Assembly: GCF_900112935.1 (NCBI RefSeq) | Contig: NZ_FONM01000001.1 | Location: 248,001 to 312,000 of the forward strand | Length of the DNA stretch: 64,000 nucleotides | Direction: 5' to 3' | DNA from: Trichococcus pasteurii | GTDB lineage: Bacteria; Bacillota; Bacilli; Lactobacillales; Aerococcaceae | In this document: positions 1-11,370 of the stretch, in pieces | Position numbering within the stretch: the stretch's first letter is position 1 | Layout: every line of letters starts with the position of its first letter | Notes under the pieces: generated by a model | The model's database searches: none | What the model was told of the DNA's origin: nothing | Seen by the model: the letters and a program-made list of their open reading frames with translations, nothing else | Position numbers and translations under genes: made by a program

Positions 1-1
1 A

Positions 2-1285
2 AAAGCTGCCCCTGCAATCATCTTCATCGATGAAATCGATGCAGTTGGACGTCAACGTGGCGCCGGTATGGGTGGCGGACATGATGAACGCGAACAGACA
101 CTGAACCAATTATTGGTTGAGATGGACGGTTTCTCCGGCAATGAAGGCATCATCGTAATTGCCGCTACCAACCGTTCCGACGTACTCGATCCGGCATTGC
201 TTCGTCCAGGCCGTTTTGACCGCCAAATTTTGGTCGGCAGACCGGATGTAAAAGGCCGCGAAGCGATACTGAAAGTACATTCCCGCAATAAACCGTTGGC
301 AAGCAACGTCGATCTTAAAGTCGTAGCGCAACAGACACCAGGTTTCTCTGGAGCAGACTTGGAAAACTTGTTGAACGAAGCTGCCCTGGTCGCTGCCAGA
401 CGGAACAAAACAAAAATCGATGCCCTTGATGTGGATGAAGCGCATGACCGTGTCATCGCCGGCCCTGCCAAGAGAGATCGTGTCATCAGCAAGCGCGAAC
501 GCGAAATGGTCGCTTACCATGAAGCCGGCCACACAATTGTCGGTATGGTCCTGAGCGATGCGCGCATTGTCCACAAAGTTACGATCGTTCCACGCGGTCG
601 CGCTGGAGGGTATGCAATCATGCTTCCGAAAGAGGATCGATTCCTTATGACGAAGGATGAGTTGTTGGAACAAGTTGTCGGCTTGCTTGGTGGACGTGTG
701 GCGGAGGAAGTTGTCTTCAACGTCCAAACTACGGGCGCCAGCAACGACTTCGAACAAGCTACCGGCTTGATCAGAAGCATGGTTACCGAGTACGGCATGA
801 GCGAAAAATTGGGCACTGTGCAGTATGAAGGAAATCATCAAGTATTTGTCGGACGTGACTACGGCCAAACCAAAGCTTACTCTGAAGATATTGCTTACCA
901 AATTGACTCGGAAGTCCGTCGTATGATGAGTGAAGCGCATATCAGAGCGCGTCAAATCATCGAAGAACACCGTGAACAACTGAATTTGATCGCTGAGAAA
1001 TTGTTGGAACTGGAAACATTGGATGAGAAAACAATCCGCAGCCTGTTCGAAACCGGCCAAATGCCTTCGGACTCAAATACAGAAGAATATCCAAGCGAAA
1101 AAGCACAGTCTTTTGAAGAAGCCAAACGGGCTCTTGAAAAGAAAGAGGCTGAAAAAATCCGTCAAGAAGATCAGATGCTTGTTAATGACGAAGCCGAAGC
1201 TTCATCTGACGTTTCATTACCTACTGCTGATGAAAAAGCGGAAAATGATGCAGAAAAAGAAGCAAAAGATACTGAAGAAAAATAA
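2..1285 (+). CDS. ftsH: ATP-dependent zinc metalloprotease FtsH (5' truncated by window)
   Basis: Membrane-anchored AAA+ protease that degrades misfolded membrane and regulatory proteins. The reading frame is open from base 2, so the N-terminal membrane segments and Walker A lie outside; about 427 residues are visible. Seen directly: Walker B IFIDEID at the very start, the second region of homology (LRPGRFDRQ), the zinc site HEAGH (about bases 519-533) and the downstream acidic ligand region (ASNDFEQ). The tail is rich in Glu, Lys and Asp with low complexity, as is common in Lactobacillales FtsH. Downstream is a terminator, then hslO, the usual Firmicutes order. Identity is very secure. Confidence 0.97.
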   Translation, partial: KAAPAIIFIDEIDAVGRQRGAGMGGGHDEREQTLNQLLVEMDGFSGNEGIIVIAATNRSDVLDPALLRPGRFDRQILVGRPDVKGREAILKVHSRNKPLASNVDLKVVAQQTPGFSGADLENLLNEAALVAARRNKTKIDALDVDEAHDRVIAGPAKRDRVISKREREMVAYHEAGHTIVGMVLSDARIVHKVTIVPRGRAGGYAIMLPKEDRFLMTKDELLEQVVGLLGGRVAEEVVFNVQTTGASNDFEQATGLIRSMVTEYGMSEKLGTVQYEGNHQVFVGRDYGQTKAYSEDIAYQIDSEVRRMMSEAHIRARQIIEEHREQLNLIAEKLLELETLDEKTIRSLFETGQMPSDSNTEEYPSEKAQSFEEAKRALEKKEAEKIRQEDQMLVNDEAEASSDVSLPTADEKAENDAEKEAKDTEEK

Positions 1286-1301
1286 AAAAATAGAATTTTG
1301 C

Positions 1302-1333
1302 AAAAAGTCTGGGACGACAATCCCAGACTTTTT
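1302..1333 (+). terminator. Rho-independent terminator after ftsH
   Basis: A 13-bp perfect stem (AAAAAGTCTGGGA with its complement) and a 6-base loop ending in TTTTT, 16 bases after the ftsH stop. Confidence 0.9.
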
Positions 1334-1377
1334 GTCATCACCGGCCGGCTGCGCAAAAGCAAGTGAGCAAAGTGTGG

Positions 1378-1405
1378 TTGCTTTCGTCCCGACCTATAGT
1401 AGAAT
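1378..1405 (+). promoter_or_regulatory. Candidate promoter for hslO
   Basis: TTGCTT and TAGAAT separated by 16 bases, about 40 bases before the hslO start. Both boxes match the vegetative consensus only in part. Confidence 0.4.
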
Positions 1406-1444
1406 GATAGAGAAACAATTTAAGAATGCGATGGAGGATTATAT

Positions 1445-2347
1445 ATGACTGACTATTTACTTAAGGCATTAGCCTACGAAGGACAATTCCGTGCCTATGC
1501 GATTGACGCAACCGAAGCGGTTGCGGAGGCTCAAAGAAGGCATGATACATGGAGCGCCTCATCTGCAGCTTTAGGCCGCACGATGGTAGGGACCTTATTG
1601 CTGGCTGCCGCCGGGTTGAAGAATGAAGAAAAAATGACCGTCATTGTGAATGGGGATGGCCTGGGAGGCCGCATACTCGCTGATGCGAACGGCAAAGGCG
1701 ACATCAAGGCCTACATTTCAAACCCGAATGTCAACCTTGCCTTGAACGACCATGGCAAACTTGACGTTCGTGCAGTTGTGGGGACGGAAGGCACTTTGAC
1801 CGTCATCAAAGATTTAGGGATGAAAGAACCGTTCACCGGGCAAGTTTCTCTGGTCAGCGGTGAATTGGGCGAGGACTTCACTTACTATATGGCAAATTCT
1901 GAGCAGATACCTTCAGCTATCGGTTTGAGCGTGCTTGTGGACACCGATGATTCGATCAAAGCGGCTGGTGGCTTCATGATCCAGGTGATGCCTGACGCCA
2001 GTGATGAAGCCATCACGAAAGTGGAACAGAATATCGCAGCCATTCCGTTGGTTTCCAGATTGATGGAAAATGGCGAAACGCCTGAACAGATTTTGGCGCG
2101 CATATTGGGCGAAGAAAATGTGGAAGTGCTGGAGAAAATGCCTGTGCGTTTTCATTGCGACTGTTCAAGAGAACGTTTCGCCGAAGGGTTGAGTTCGATT
2201 GGCAAGACTGAGTTGCACGAAATGATTGAAGAGGATCATGGCGCTGAGGTTGTCTGCCATTTCTGTGGCGAAAAGTACCACTATTCGGAAGCCGATCTGC
2301 AGGAACTGGTGACGGCCATTGATGAAAAGCGCGCTGCCAACATCTGA
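1445..2347 (+). CDS. hslO: Redox-regulated chaperone Hsp33
   Basis: Cytoplasmic holdase activated by oxidation, which prevents aggregation of unfolded proteins during oxidative and heat stress. The 300 residues match the family length. The C-terminal redox switch is complete: C-x-C (FHCDCSRERF) and C-x-x-C (VVCHFCGEKY), the four zinc-binding cysteines. The start ATG follows GGAGG by 7 bases. It sits between ftsH and cysK as in many Firmicutes. Confidence 0.96.
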   Translation: MTDYLLKALAYEGQFRAYAIDATEAVAEAQRRHDTWSASSAALGRTMVGTLLLAAAGLKNEEKMTVIVNGDGLGGRILADANGKGDIKAYISNPNVNLALNDHGKLDVRAVVGTEGTLTVIKDLGMKEPFTGQVSLVSGELGEDFTYYMANSEQIPSAIGLSVLVDTDDSIKAAGGFMIQVMPDASDEAITKVEQNIAAIPLVSRLMENGETPEQILARILGEENVEVLEKMPVRFHCDCSRERFAEGLSSIGKTELHEMIEEDHGAEVVCHFCGEKYHYSEADLQELVTAIDEKRAANI

Positions 2348-2364
2348 TGTCGCCGGCGTTTCGC

Positions 2365-2393
2365 TTGTAATGCGGTTTCACGTAACCTACAAT
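2365..2393 (+). promoter_or_regulatory. Candidate promoter for cysK
   Basis: TTGTAA, 17 bases, TACAAT, ending about 63 bases before the cysK start. Confidence 0.55.
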
Positions 2394-2456
2394 AAAATTA
2401 ATCTATCCGTTTGACGGAACTGATCAGTAAAATCTATCTGAGCTGGAGGAATCGAC

Positions 2457-3383
2457 ATGGTAAAAATAGTCTCTTCAATTGCTAGTTTGATCGGGGAAAC
2501 TCCGATAATCAAACTGAATAAAGTGGTACCCGAGAGTGTGGCTGATGTGTATGTCAAGCTGGAATCGTTCAACGCGGGCGGAAGCGTGAAGGACCGCATC
2601 GCTCTGAATATGATCGAAGTGGCGGAAGAAGAAGGCCTTCTGAAACCCGGGTATACAATCGTGGAACCGACCAGCGGGAATACAGGCGTAGGCTTGGCAA
2701 TGCTGGCTGCGGCAAAAGGCTACAAAGCGATTTTTGTGATGCCGGATACGATGAGTATGGAAAGACGCTTATTGTTGGCAGCTTATGGCGCAGAGCTGGT
2801 TTTGACACCAGGCGCTGAGGGGATGAATGGCTCGATTGCGAAGGCAAGGGAAATCGCTGCGCAACCGGATCACTTCATGCCGATGCAATTCGATAACCCT
2901 GCCAATCCTGCTGTGCACGAAGCAATCACCGGTCCCGAAATCATCGAGGCTTTTGAAGGCAAGACGCCTGACGCTTTTATTGCCGGAGTCGGAACGGGCG
3001 GAACAGTGACGGGCGTCGGCAAGGCTTTGCGCAAAGTCAATCCCAATGTGGAAATATATGCACTGGAGCCGACCGATTCGGCTGTATTGAGCGGAAAACC
3101 GAAAGGCCCGCACAAAATCCAGGGTATCGGCGCGGGCTTTATCCCATCCGTTTTGGACACAGCGCTTTACAACGGTATCGTCCAAGTCTCCAATGAACAA
3201 GCCTTCGAAATGGCTCGCCGTGTTGCGCGGGAAGAAGGCGTTCTGGTGGGCATTTCAGGCGGAGCTGCCATCGCCGGTGCGATCGAAGTGGCCATCCGTT
3301 TAGGCAAAGGCAAATCCGTCGTGACTGTGGCGCCGGATAACGGAGAACGCTACCTATCCACGCCGCTGTTCAGCGTACAATAA
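2457..3383 (+). CDS. cysK: Cysteine synthase (O-acetylserine sulfhydrylase)
   Basis: PLP enzyme that makes cysteine from O-acetylserine and sulfide in the cytosol. 308 residues, normal length. Seen: the lysine that binds PLP in [10 protein letters not shown] (about residue 44), the TSGNTGVG phosphate/substrate loop, and the glycine-rich [12 protein letters not shown] segment that holds the PLP phosphate. The start follows a GGAGGA ribosome site. It has its own promoter and terminator, so it is probably monocistronic. No T-box or other long leader fits in the 109-base upstream gap. Confidence 0.95.
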   Translation: MVKIVSSIASLIGETPIIKLNKVVPESVADVYVKLESFNAGGSVKDRIALNMIEVAEEEGLLKPGYTIVEPTSGNTGVGLAMLAAAKGYKAIFVMPDTMSMERRLLLAAYGAELVLTPGAEGMNGSIAKAREIAAQPDHFMPMQFDNPANPAVHEAITGPEIIEAFEGKTPDAFIAGVGTGGTVTGVGKALRKVNPNVEIYALEPTDSAVLSGKPKGPHKIQGIGAGFIPSVLDTALYNGIVQVSNEQAFEMARRVAREEGVLVGISGGAAIAGAIEVAIRLGKGKSVVTVAPDNGERYLSTPLFSVQ

Positions 3384-3395
3384 TAAATGGATAAG

Positions 3396-3428
3396 AAGGA
3401 CAGGCTGATCGGATGGCTTGTCCTTTTT
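3396..3428 (+). terminator. Terminator after cysK
   Basis: AAGGACA pairs with TGTCCTT around a 16-base loop, followed by TTT. The stem is short, so strength is uncertain. Confidence 0.65.
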
Positions 3429-3571
3429 CCTTATTGGTGAAGCGCCAAACGCAAACGGTAAGATATTTTTCTTTTCTTACGGATTGTAAGATGATAGAAT
3501 GGTCCAAGAGTTTTTCGAGCATCCGAAAAAAGGATGGGATCACCATAAATAAATAATAAAGGAAGTAAAAA

Positions 3572-4600
3572 ATGTATAAAATCGGCAATATTGAAATCAA
3601 TAATCCAGTCGCAGTCGCACCTATGGCCGGAATCAGCAACGCTGCCTTCCGCGTCACCGTCAAAGAGATGGGCGCAGGCTTGGTCGTCTGCGAGATGATC
3701 AGCGATAAGGGCATCCAGTTCCGCAACGAGAAGACATTGCGGATGCTGCACATCGAGCCGAATGAATATCCGCTGAGCGTCCAAATCATGGGCGGCAACA
3801 AGGATACGCTGGTCGAAGCGGCAAAATACGTGGCTGAAAACACGGAAGCAGCCATCATCGACATCAACATGGGCTGCCCCGTCAGCAAAGTCATCAAGGC
3901 GGAAGCAGGAGCCAAGTGGTTGTTGGATCCGGGCAAAGTTTATGAAATGGTTTCTGCTGTAGTGGATGCTGTTGATAAGCCGGTTACCGTGAAAATGCGG
4001 ACCGGCTGGGATTCCGATCATCTTTTTGCAGTGGAGAATGCCTTGGCTGCAGAACGCGCTGGAGCAGCCGCCGTTGCGATGCACGGGCGTACGCGTGTAC
4101 AGATGTATGAGGGCAAAGCCGACTGGAACATCTTCAAGGACGTCAAGCAGGCTTTGACGCGTATCCCCTTATTGGGTAACGGGGACGTGAAGACGCCTGA
4201 AGATGCGAAGCGGATGCTGGAAGAAACCGGCGTGGACGGTGTCATGATTGGCCGGGCTGCCTTGAGCAACCCTTGGATGATCAAACAGACAGTCCACTAT
4301 CTGGAAACCGGTGAAATGTTGCCGCAATCGACCCCGCGCGAGAAGTTGGAAATCGCAAAACTGCACTTGGACCGATTGACCGATCTTAAGGGCGAAACGG
4401 TCGCTGTCAAAGAGTTCCGCAGCATCGCGGCTTATTACCTGAAAGGCATTCCGCGCGCTTCAAAAACGAAAGCTGCTGTCACGTCTGCATCCAGACAACA
4501 AGAAGTTGTCGACTTGTTGGATCGCTTCATTTTCGAAATAGAGGAACGCGAAGCTTCAAAAGAAGCGCGTTCATTCGAGAAAATCGAAATAAATAGCTAA
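3572..4600 (+). CDS. dusB: tRNA-dihydrouridine synthase B
   Basis: FMN-dependent reductase that converts uridine to dihydrouridine in the tRNA D-loop. 342 residues. Seen: N-terminal APMAGISNAAFR FMN-binding segment of the TIM barrel, catalytic cysteine in INMGCPVSKV (about residue 101), VKMRTGWD, and GNGDV plus GVMIGRAALSNPW at the phosphate site. A GGAAGT ribosome site lies 8 bases before ATG. It precedes lysS, the order seen in Bacillus and lactobacilli. Confidence 0.95.
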   Translation: MYKIGNIEINNPVAVAPMAGISNAAFRVTVKEMGAGLVVCEMISDKGIQFRNEKTLRMLHIEPNEYPLSVQIMGGNKDTLVEAAKYVAENTEAAIIDINMGCPVSKVIKAEAGAKWLLDPGKVYEMVSAVVDAVDKPVTVKMRTGWDSDHLFAVENALAAERAGAAAVAMHGRTRVQMYEGKADWNIFKDVKQALTRIPLLGNGDVKTPEDAKRMLEETGVDGVMIGRAALSNPWMIKQTVHYLETGEMLPQSTPREKLEIAKLHLDRLTDLKGETVAVKEFRSIAAYYLKGIPRASKTKAAVTSASRQQEVVDLLDRFIFEIEEREASKEARSFEKIEINS

Positions 4601-4638
4601 GACGGCTTGATTTTTCACTCTTTTATTGGCAATATTAA

Positions 4639-6186
<1,548 letters not shown>

Positions 6187-6195
6187 CAGTAAAGT

Positions 6196-6233
6196 AAGGG
6201 GCTGCTGCGAATCGCGGCAGCCCTTCTTGTATT
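6196..6233 (+). terminator. Terminator after lysS
   Basis: AAGGGGCTGCTGC pairs with GCGGCAGCCCTT around a short loop, ten bases after the lysS stop. The T-tract is weak (TTCTTGTATTTTT). Confidence 0.75.
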
Positions 6234-6268
6234 TTTGGAGAGCAGCGCGCTCCGATTGTCGGATTTTT

Positions 6269-6300
6269 CATTCGATTCCGGGTGCACCCGGAATCGAATG
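6269..6300 (+). repeat. Perfect 32-bp palindrome between lysS and rpsL
   Basis: The left 16 bases CATTCGATTCCGGGTG are followed immediately by their exact reverse complement. TTTTT precedes it and GAGAAAA follows. As RNA it would form a 14-bp stem with a GTGC loop. The flanking T and A runs would suit a bidirectional terminator, but lysS already has a hairpin upstream. Confidence 0.75.
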
Positions 6301-6349
6301 AGAAAACTGAAAAAAACGAAAAATATTGCAAATAAAACAAGACAAACTG

Positions 6350-6378
6350 TTGACGGTCAGAAATATACATGGTATGAT
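6350..6378 (+). promoter_or_regulatory. Promoter of the str operon
   Basis: TTGACG, exactly 17 bases, TATGAT. This leaves a leader of about 170 bases before rpsL. The leader contains a small hairpin (AGTC-GTGCT-GACT, about 6422) and a second possible -10 (TATGAT, 6438). Confidence 0.75.
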
Positions 6379-6555
6379 TCAAAAGGTGATTTTATACACA
6401 GATCCCTGAACATATCTTTCAGTCGTGCTGACTGGTGTATGATAGTCACAGAAAGAATAGTAGGTCGAAATATTCGATTTATTTATTTTTTTAACTAAAA
6501 AGGAACCACCTGGATGTGTGGACCTAGCTATCCCATCGAGGAAGGAGGAAAATCA

Positions 6556-6972
6556 ATGCCTACAATCAATCAACTAGTGCGTAAACCTCGCCAATCTGCT
6601 ATTGAAAAATCAAAATCTCCTGCTTTAGGAAAAGGTTACAATAGCTTCAAGAAATCTCAAACAAATACAAACTCACCTCAAAAACGTGGTGTTTGTACTC
6701 GTGTGGGTACAATGACTCCGAAGAAACCTAACTCAGCGTTACGTAAGTACGCTCGTGTACGTCTGTCCAACTTGTTGGAAGTTACAGCTTACATTCCTGG
6801 TATCGGACATAACCTACAAGAACACAGCGTGGTGCTAATCCGTGGCGGACGTGTAAAAGACTTGCCAGGGGTACGTTACCATATCGTTCGTGGAGCTCTT
6901 GATACAGCCGGCGTAAACAACCGTCTGCAAAGCCGTTCTAAATACGGAGCTAAGAGACCTAAGAAAAAATAA
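6556..6972 (+). CDS. rpsL: 30S ribosomal protein S12
   Basis: Decoding-centre protein of the small subunit. 138 residues, with the Firmicutes-type insertion ([14 protein letters not shown]) before the [10 protein letters not shown] core. [11 protein letters not shown] and [12 protein letters not shown] carry the wild-type lysines whose mutation gives streptomycin resistance, so the protein looks streptomycin-sensitive. The start is set by AGGAGG 8 bases before ATG; an in-frame ATG at 6514 has no ribosome site and would add a non-homologous extension. First gene of rpsL-rpsG-fusA-tuf. Confidence 0.98.
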   Translation: MPTINQLVRKPRQSAIEKSKSPALGKGYNSFKKSQTNTNSPQKRGVCTRVGTMTPKKPNSALRKYARVRLSNLLEVTAYIPGIGHNLQEHSVVLIRGGRVKDLPGVRYHIVRGALDTAGVNNRLQSRSKYGAKRPKKK

Positions 6973-7018
6973 TGAAACAATAAACGAAAAAAGAAAAGTT
7001 AAGGAAGGAGGAATTTGA

Positions 7019-7489
7019 ATGCCTCGTAAAGGTCCAGTTACAAAACGTGAAGTAATGCCAGATCCGATTTACAATTCTAAATTGGTGACTCGTTTGATCA
7101 ACCGTATCATGGTTGATGGAAAACGTGGTAAAGCTGCTACCATCTTATATAACGCATTTGAAATGATTAAAGAATCTACAGGAAACGACCCGTTGGAAGT
7201 TTTCGAACAAGCTATGAAAAACATCATGCCTGTTTTAGAAGTAAAAGCACGTCGTGTAGGGGGTTCTAACTACCAAGTTCCTATCGAAGTACGTCCAGAT
7301 CGTCGTATGGCTTTAGGATTACGTTGGTTGGTAAACTACTCTCGTCTACGCGGTGAAGACACTATGGAAGAGCGTCTAGCTAAAGAAATTATGGACGCTG
7401 CTAACAACTCTGGTGCTTCAGTTAAGAAACGTGAAGATACACATAAAATGGCAGAAGCTAACAAAGCTTTCGCTCACTACCGTTGGTAA
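7019..7489 (+). CDS. rpsG: 30S ribosomal protein S7
   Basis: Primary 16S rRNA-binding protein that organises the head of the 30S subunit. 156 residues, the usual length; the start [16 protein letters not shown] and the [16 protein letters not shown] core are characteristic. AAGGAGG lies before ATG. Second gene of the str operon, 46 bases after rpsL. Confidence 0.98.
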   Translation: MPRKGPVTKREVMPDPIYNSKLVTRLINRIMVDGKRGKAATILYNAFEMIKESTGNDPLEVFEQAMKNIMPVLEVKARRVGGSNYQVPIEVRPDRRMALGLRWLVNYSRLRGEDTMEERLAKEIMDAANNSGASVKKREDTHKMAEANKAFAHYRW

Positions 7490-7525
7490 AATTTTCTTGC
7501 AAGAATTTTTTCTTGCAAGAAATTT
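7489..7525 (+). promoter_or_regulatory. Hairpin in the rpsG-fusA gap
   Basis: Two copies of the 8-bp palindrome CTTGCAAG sit inside larger arms (bases 7489-7505 and 7510-7525) that pair over about 16 bp. It starts at the rpsG stop. It could tune fusA relative to the upstream genes by partial termination or RNA processing; this is inference from position only. Confidence 0.5.
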
Positions 7526-7606
7526 GCTTTATGGTTGCGTAAGTCACCATTTTTCCAATAAAATGGACTTGCAATTACTTTTAAAAGAGAGAGGTGTTTG
7601 AAGAAG

Positions 7607-9697
7607 ATGGCACAAAGAGAATTTTCTCTACATAATACGAGAAATATCGGTATCATGGCTCATATTGACGCTGGTAAAACAACGGCAACTGAACGTATTT
7701 TGTACTATACCGGTAAAATCCATAAGATCGGTGAAACCCACGAGGGTGCTTCACAAATGGACTGGATGGAACAAGAACAAGAACGTGGTATTACCATCAC
7801 TTCAGCTGCTACTACTGCACAATGGAAAGGGTATCGCGTAAACATCATCGATACTCCTGGACACGTGGACTTCACTATCGAAGTTGAACGTTCCCTGCGT
7901 GTATTGGATGGCGCTGTCGCTTTACTTGATGCACAATCAGGTGTAGAACCTCAAACTGAAACAGTTTGGCGTCAAGCTACAACTTATGGTGTTCCTCGTA
8001 TCATATTCGCTAACAAAATGGACAAAATGGGTGCAGATTTCCTATACTCTTTAGGCACTCTACACGACCGTCTGAATGCTAATGCGCATCCGATTCAATT
8101 GCCGATTGGTTCTGAAGATACATTCAAAGGTATCATCGATTTAGTCGAAATGAAGGCTGAAATCTATGACAACGATGAAGGTACTGAATACCATGAAGAA
8201 GATATCCCAGCGGAATATCTTGAAGCAGCTGAAGAATGGCACACTAAATTAGTTGAAGCTGTTGCTGAAACTGATGAAGCCTTGATGGAAAAATATCTTG
8301 ATGGTGAAGAAATTACGAAAGAAGAATTGAAACAAGGTATTCGTACTGCTACATGTAATGTAGAATTTTTCCCGATGCTTTGTGGTTCTGCTTTCAAAAA
8401 TAAAGGTGTTCAATTATTGCTTGATGCAGTTATTGATTACCTTCCATCACCATTGGATGTTGCTGCCATCACAGGTACTGACGTAGACACTGAAGAACCA
8501 ATCGCTGTCCCTGCAAGCGACGAAGCGCCATTTGCAGCTTTAGCATTTAAAGTTATGACTGACCCGTTTGTGGGCCGTCTGACATTCTTCCGCGTATACG
8601 CTGGTACTCTACAAAGTGGTTCTTACGTTCAGAATGCCACTAAAGGCAAACGCGAACGTGTAGGCCGTATCCTACAGATGCATGCTAACCACCGTAACGA
8701 AATCCCAGAAGTATTTGCTGGAGATATCGCTGCTGCAGTTGGTTTGAAAGATACGACTACAGGAGATACTTTGTGTGATGAAAAGAAACAAGTAATCCTT
8801 GAATCCATGGTATTCCCGGAACCAGTTATCGAAGTTGCTATTGAGCCTAAATCAAAAGCTGACCAAGATAAAATGGGTATCGCATTACAGAAACTTTCTG
8901 AAGAAGATCCTACTTTCCGTGCTTCCACTAACCCAGAGACTGGTCAAACGATCATCGCTGGTATGGGTGAGTTGCACTTGGACATCATCGTTGACCGTAT
9001 GAAACGTGAGTTCAAAGTTGAAGCTACAGTAGGTGCTCCTCAAGTATCTTACCGTGAAACATTCCGTCAATCAGTTCAATCTGAAGGTAAATTCGTTCGT
9101 CAATCAGGTGGTAAAGGTCAATTTGGTCACGTCTGGGTTGAATTTACTCCTAATGAAGAAGGAAAAGGCTTTGAGTTCGAAAATGCTATCGTCGGTGGGG
9201 TTGTTCCTCGTGAATACATCCCTGCAGTTGAAGCTGGTTTGAAAGACGCAATGGAAAACGGTGTGTTGGCTGGTTATCCTTTAGTTGACGTTAAAGCTAA
9301 ATTGTATGATGGTTCTTACCATGATGTCGATTCATCTGAAACAGCATTTAAAGTTGCTGCTTCACTTGCTTTGCGTAACGCAGCTAAAAAAGCTGACCCT
9401 GCAATCCTTGAACCAATGATGGCTGTAGAAATTACAGTTCCTGATGATTATTTGGGAGATGTAATGGGACACGTAAGTTCTCGTCGTGGACGTATCGAAG
9501 GTACTGAAGCACGCGGAAACGCACAAATCGTTAAGAGCAGCATTCCATTATCAGAAATGTTTGGATATGCTACAACTTTACGTTCTTCTACACAAGGCCG
9601 CGGAACGTTCTCAATGACATTCGATCATTACGAAGCTGTTCCTAAAGCTGTTCAAGAAGAGATCATCAAGAAGAGCGGAAAAAATAGCGAAGAGTAA
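7607..9697 (+). CDS. fusA: Elongation factor G
   Basis: GTPase that moves tRNA and mRNA through the ribosome after peptide transfer. About 696 residues. Domain I holds the P-loop AHIDAGKT, the switch region [13 protein letters not shown] and NKMDK. Domains II-V follow with their usual signatures ([19 protein letters not shown]). I chose ATG 7607: AGAGAGGTG ends about 10 bases upstream, while an in-frame TTG at 7598 is too close to it. Third gene of the str operon. Confidence 0.98.
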   Translation: MAQREFSLHNTRNIGIMAHIDAGKTTATERILYYTGKIHKIGETHEGASQMDWMEQEQERGITITSAATTAQWKGYRVNIIDTPGHVDFTIEVERSLRVLDGAVALLDAQSGVEPQTETVWRQATTYGVPRIIFANKMDKMGADFLYSLGTLHDRLNANAHPIQLPIGSEDTFKGIIDLVEMKAEIYDNDEGTEYHEEDIPAEYLEAAEEWHTKLVEAVAETDEALMEKYLDGEEITKEELKQGIRTATCNVEFFPMLCGSAFKNKGVQLLLDAVIDYLPSPLDVAAITGTDVDTEEPIAVPASDEAPFAALAFKVMTDPFVGRLTFFRVYAGTLQSGSYVQNATKGKRERVGRILQMHANHRNEIPEVFAGDIAAAVGLKDTTTGDTLCDEKKQVILESMVFPEPVIEVAIEPKSKADQDKMGIALQKLSEEDPTFRASTNPETGQTIIAGMGELHLDIIVDRMKREFKVEATVGAPQVSYRETFRQSVQSEGKFVRQSGGKGQFGHVWVEFTPNEEGKGFEFENAIVGGVVPREYIPAVEAGLKDAMENGVLAGYPLVDVKAKLYDGSYHDVDSSETAFKVAASLALRNAAKKADPAILEPMMAVEITVPDDYLGDVMGHVSSRRGRIEGTEARGNAQIVKSSIPLSEMFGYATTLRSSTQGRGTFSMTFDHYEAVPKAVQEEIIKKSGKNSEE

Positions 9698-9721
9698 TCT
9701 CGCTGTTGCTTAGCTTGTATA

Positions 9722-9750
9722 TTGCTTTTTCGAGCACAAATCGGTATACT
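9722..9750 (+). promoter_or_regulatory. Candidate tuf promoter
   Basis: TTGCTT, 17 bases, TATACT in the 120-base fusA-tuf gap. Extra transcription of tuf is common in Firmicutes, which agrees with this site. Confidence 0.6.
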
Positions 9751-9817
9751 TTATACGATAGACGATCAGAGTCTAGACAAATTATAAGCACTCAATATGA
9801 GGAGGAAATGATTTAAA

Positions 9818-11005
9818 ATGGCAAAAGTAAAATTCGACCGTTCAAAACCCCATGTTAACGTTGGTACAATCGGACACGTTGACCATGGTAAAACAACATT
9901 AACAGCAGCTATCACAACAGTTTTGGCTAAAAAAGGTTTCGCAGAGGCAGCTAACTACGCTGCAATCGACAACGCTCCAGAAGAAAGAGAACGTGGTATC
10001 ACGATCAACACTTCTCACGTTGAATACTCAACTGAAACTCGCCACTACGCTCACGTAGACTGCCCAGGCCACGCGGACTATGTTAAAAACATGATCACTG
10101 GTGCTGCACAAATGGACGGAGCTATCTTAGTAGTTTCTGCTGCTGATGGTCCAATGCCACAAACTCGCGAGCACATCTTGTTGTCTCGTCAAGTTGGTGT
10201 TCCTTACATCGTAGTATTCTTGAACAAAGTCGACATGGTTGACGACGAAGAATTATTAGAATTAGTTGAAATGGAAGTTCGTGACCTGTTAACAGAATAC
10301 GATTTCCCTGGCGACGATGTTCCTGTAATCTCTGGTTCAGCTTTGAGAGCTTTGGAAGGCGACGAGTCTTACGAAGAAAAAATCTTGGAATTGATGGCTG
10401 CTGTTGACGAGTACATCCCAACTCCAACTCGTGACACTGACAAACCATTCATGATGCCTATCGAGGACGTATTCTCAATCACTGGACGTGGTACTGTTGC
10501 TACAGGCCGTGTTGAGCGTGGACAAGTTCGCGTTGGTGACGAAGTTGAAATCGTCGGTATTGCTGAAGAAACTAAGAAAACAGTTGTTACCGGTGTTGAA
10601 ATGTTCCGTAAATTATTGGATTACGCTGAAGCTGGCGATAACGTAGGAGCTTTGTTACGTGGTGTTACACGTGAGCAAATCCAACGTGGTCAAGTATTGG
10701 CTAAACCAGGTTCAATCACTCCACATACAACTTTCTCAGCTGAAGTTTATGTACTTTCAAAAGAAGAAGGCGGACGTCACACTCCATTCTTCACAAACTA
10801 CCGTCCACAATTCTACTTCCGTACAACTGACGTAACAGGTGTATGTAACTTACCAGAAGGCGTTGAAATGGTAATGCCTGGCGATAACGTTACTATGGAA
10901 GTTGAACTGATCCACCCAATCGCTATCGAAGAAGGAACTAAGTTCTCTATTCGTGAAGGCGGCCGTACTGTAGGCGCTGGCGTTGTAGCTTCAATCTCTA
11001 AATAA
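9818..11005 (+). CDS. tuf: Elongation factor Tu
   Basis: Carries aminoacyl-tRNA to the ribosome as the GTP complex. 395 residues, normal length. Seen: P-loop GHVDHGKT, effector [18 protein letters not shown] and the SGSAL guanine-specificity loops; domains 2 and 3 are complete (ending [10 protein letters not shown]). AGGAGG precedes ATG. Last gene of the str operon, closed by a strong terminator. Confidence 0.99.
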   Translation: MAKVKFDRSKPHVNVGTIGHVDHGKTTLTAAITTVLAKKGFAEAANYAAIDNAPEERERGITINTSHVEYSTETRHYAHVDCPGHADYVKNMITGAAQMDGAILVVSAADGPMPQTREHILLSRQVGVPYIVVFLNKVDMVDDEELLELVEMEVRDLLTEYDFPGDDVPVISGSALRALEGDESYEEKILELMAAVDEYIPTPTRDTDKPFMMPIEDVFSITGRGTVATGRVERGQVRVGDEVEIVGIAEETKKTVVTGVEMFRKLLDYAEAGDNVGALLRGVTREQIQRGQVLAKPGSITPHTTFSAEVYVLSKEEGGRHTPFFTNYRPQFYFRTTDVTGVCNLPEGVEMVMPGDNVTMEVELIHPIAIEEGTKFSIREGGRTVGAGVVASISK

Positions 11006-11035
11006 TTTTATTTCAAAATAAAATTTAATGCGATT

Positions 11036-11072
11036 AAAAAATCCCGAGAGCTTCTGCTCTTGGGATTTTTTT
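11036..11072 (+). terminator. Terminator of the str operon
   Basis: AAAAAATCCCGAGAG pairs with CTCTTGGGATTTTTTT around CTTCTG, ending in seven T. Confidence 0.93.
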
Positions 11073-11074
11073 GC

Positions 11075-11290
11075 GTGGCGTTCCAGTAAGCCGTAAATTG
11101 CTAACTGGTGAAAGTCCGCTACAGGCGTGGCAGTGGGACCTGTTAGTGAGTGACAAGGGTGTCCACCGTAAGAGGAAATCTTAAGGAAGTCCCACGCAAA
11201 CACTAGCACTGACGGACAGAAATTTCATGCGAGGCTGTATGGAGACGGATGAGATTGTGCAACAATACAGAGTCCCATGCTGCACGAATT
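11075..11290 (+). mobile_element. Group II intron remnant (5' ribozyme region only)
   Basis: About 215 bases with the landmarks of the 5' (domain I) part of bacterial group II introns: GGTGAAAGTCC, then GTGACAAGGGTGTCCACCG, then GAGGAAATCTTAAGGAAG with GCAAAC, CTGACGGACAG and GCGAGGC further on. There is no room for a reverse transcriptase ORF, and I see no domain V hairpin or domain VI, so the element is a dead fragment. It starts right behind the tuf terminator, as is known for introns that insert after terminator hairpins. The exact ends and intron class are not fixed. Confidence 0.72.
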
Positions 11291-11314
11291 CAAAAACCAT
11301 TAAAATTTAGGATA

Positions 11315-11369
11315 CAAGACAAAGAGAAGATCATCGGGGGCTGAACCCGATGATCTTCTCTTTGTCTTG
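11315..11369 (-). terminator. Long perfect hairpin after amtB
   Basis: 24-bp perfect stem (arms 11315-11338 and 11346-11369) with a 7-base loop, starting 1 base beyond the amtB stop on the minus strand. The T-tract is poor, but the arms end in pyrimidine-rich CTTCTCTTTGTCTTG. It probably ends amtB transcription and may also block the str operon from the other side. Confidence 0.75.
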
Positions 11370-11370
11370 C

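Noticed and set aside
110-1060. Long minus-strand ORF opposite ftsH
   Set aside because: It is a shadow of ftsH codon structure; the protein has no family features and no ribosome site.
1023-1448. Lysine-rich plus-strand ORF over the ftsH end
   Set aside because: A frame-shifted reading of the FtsH tail and the terminator; not supported.
6514-6555. Longer S12 start at ATG 6514
   Set aside because: The ribosome site lies inside the extension and S12 proteins begin at [10 protein letters not shown].
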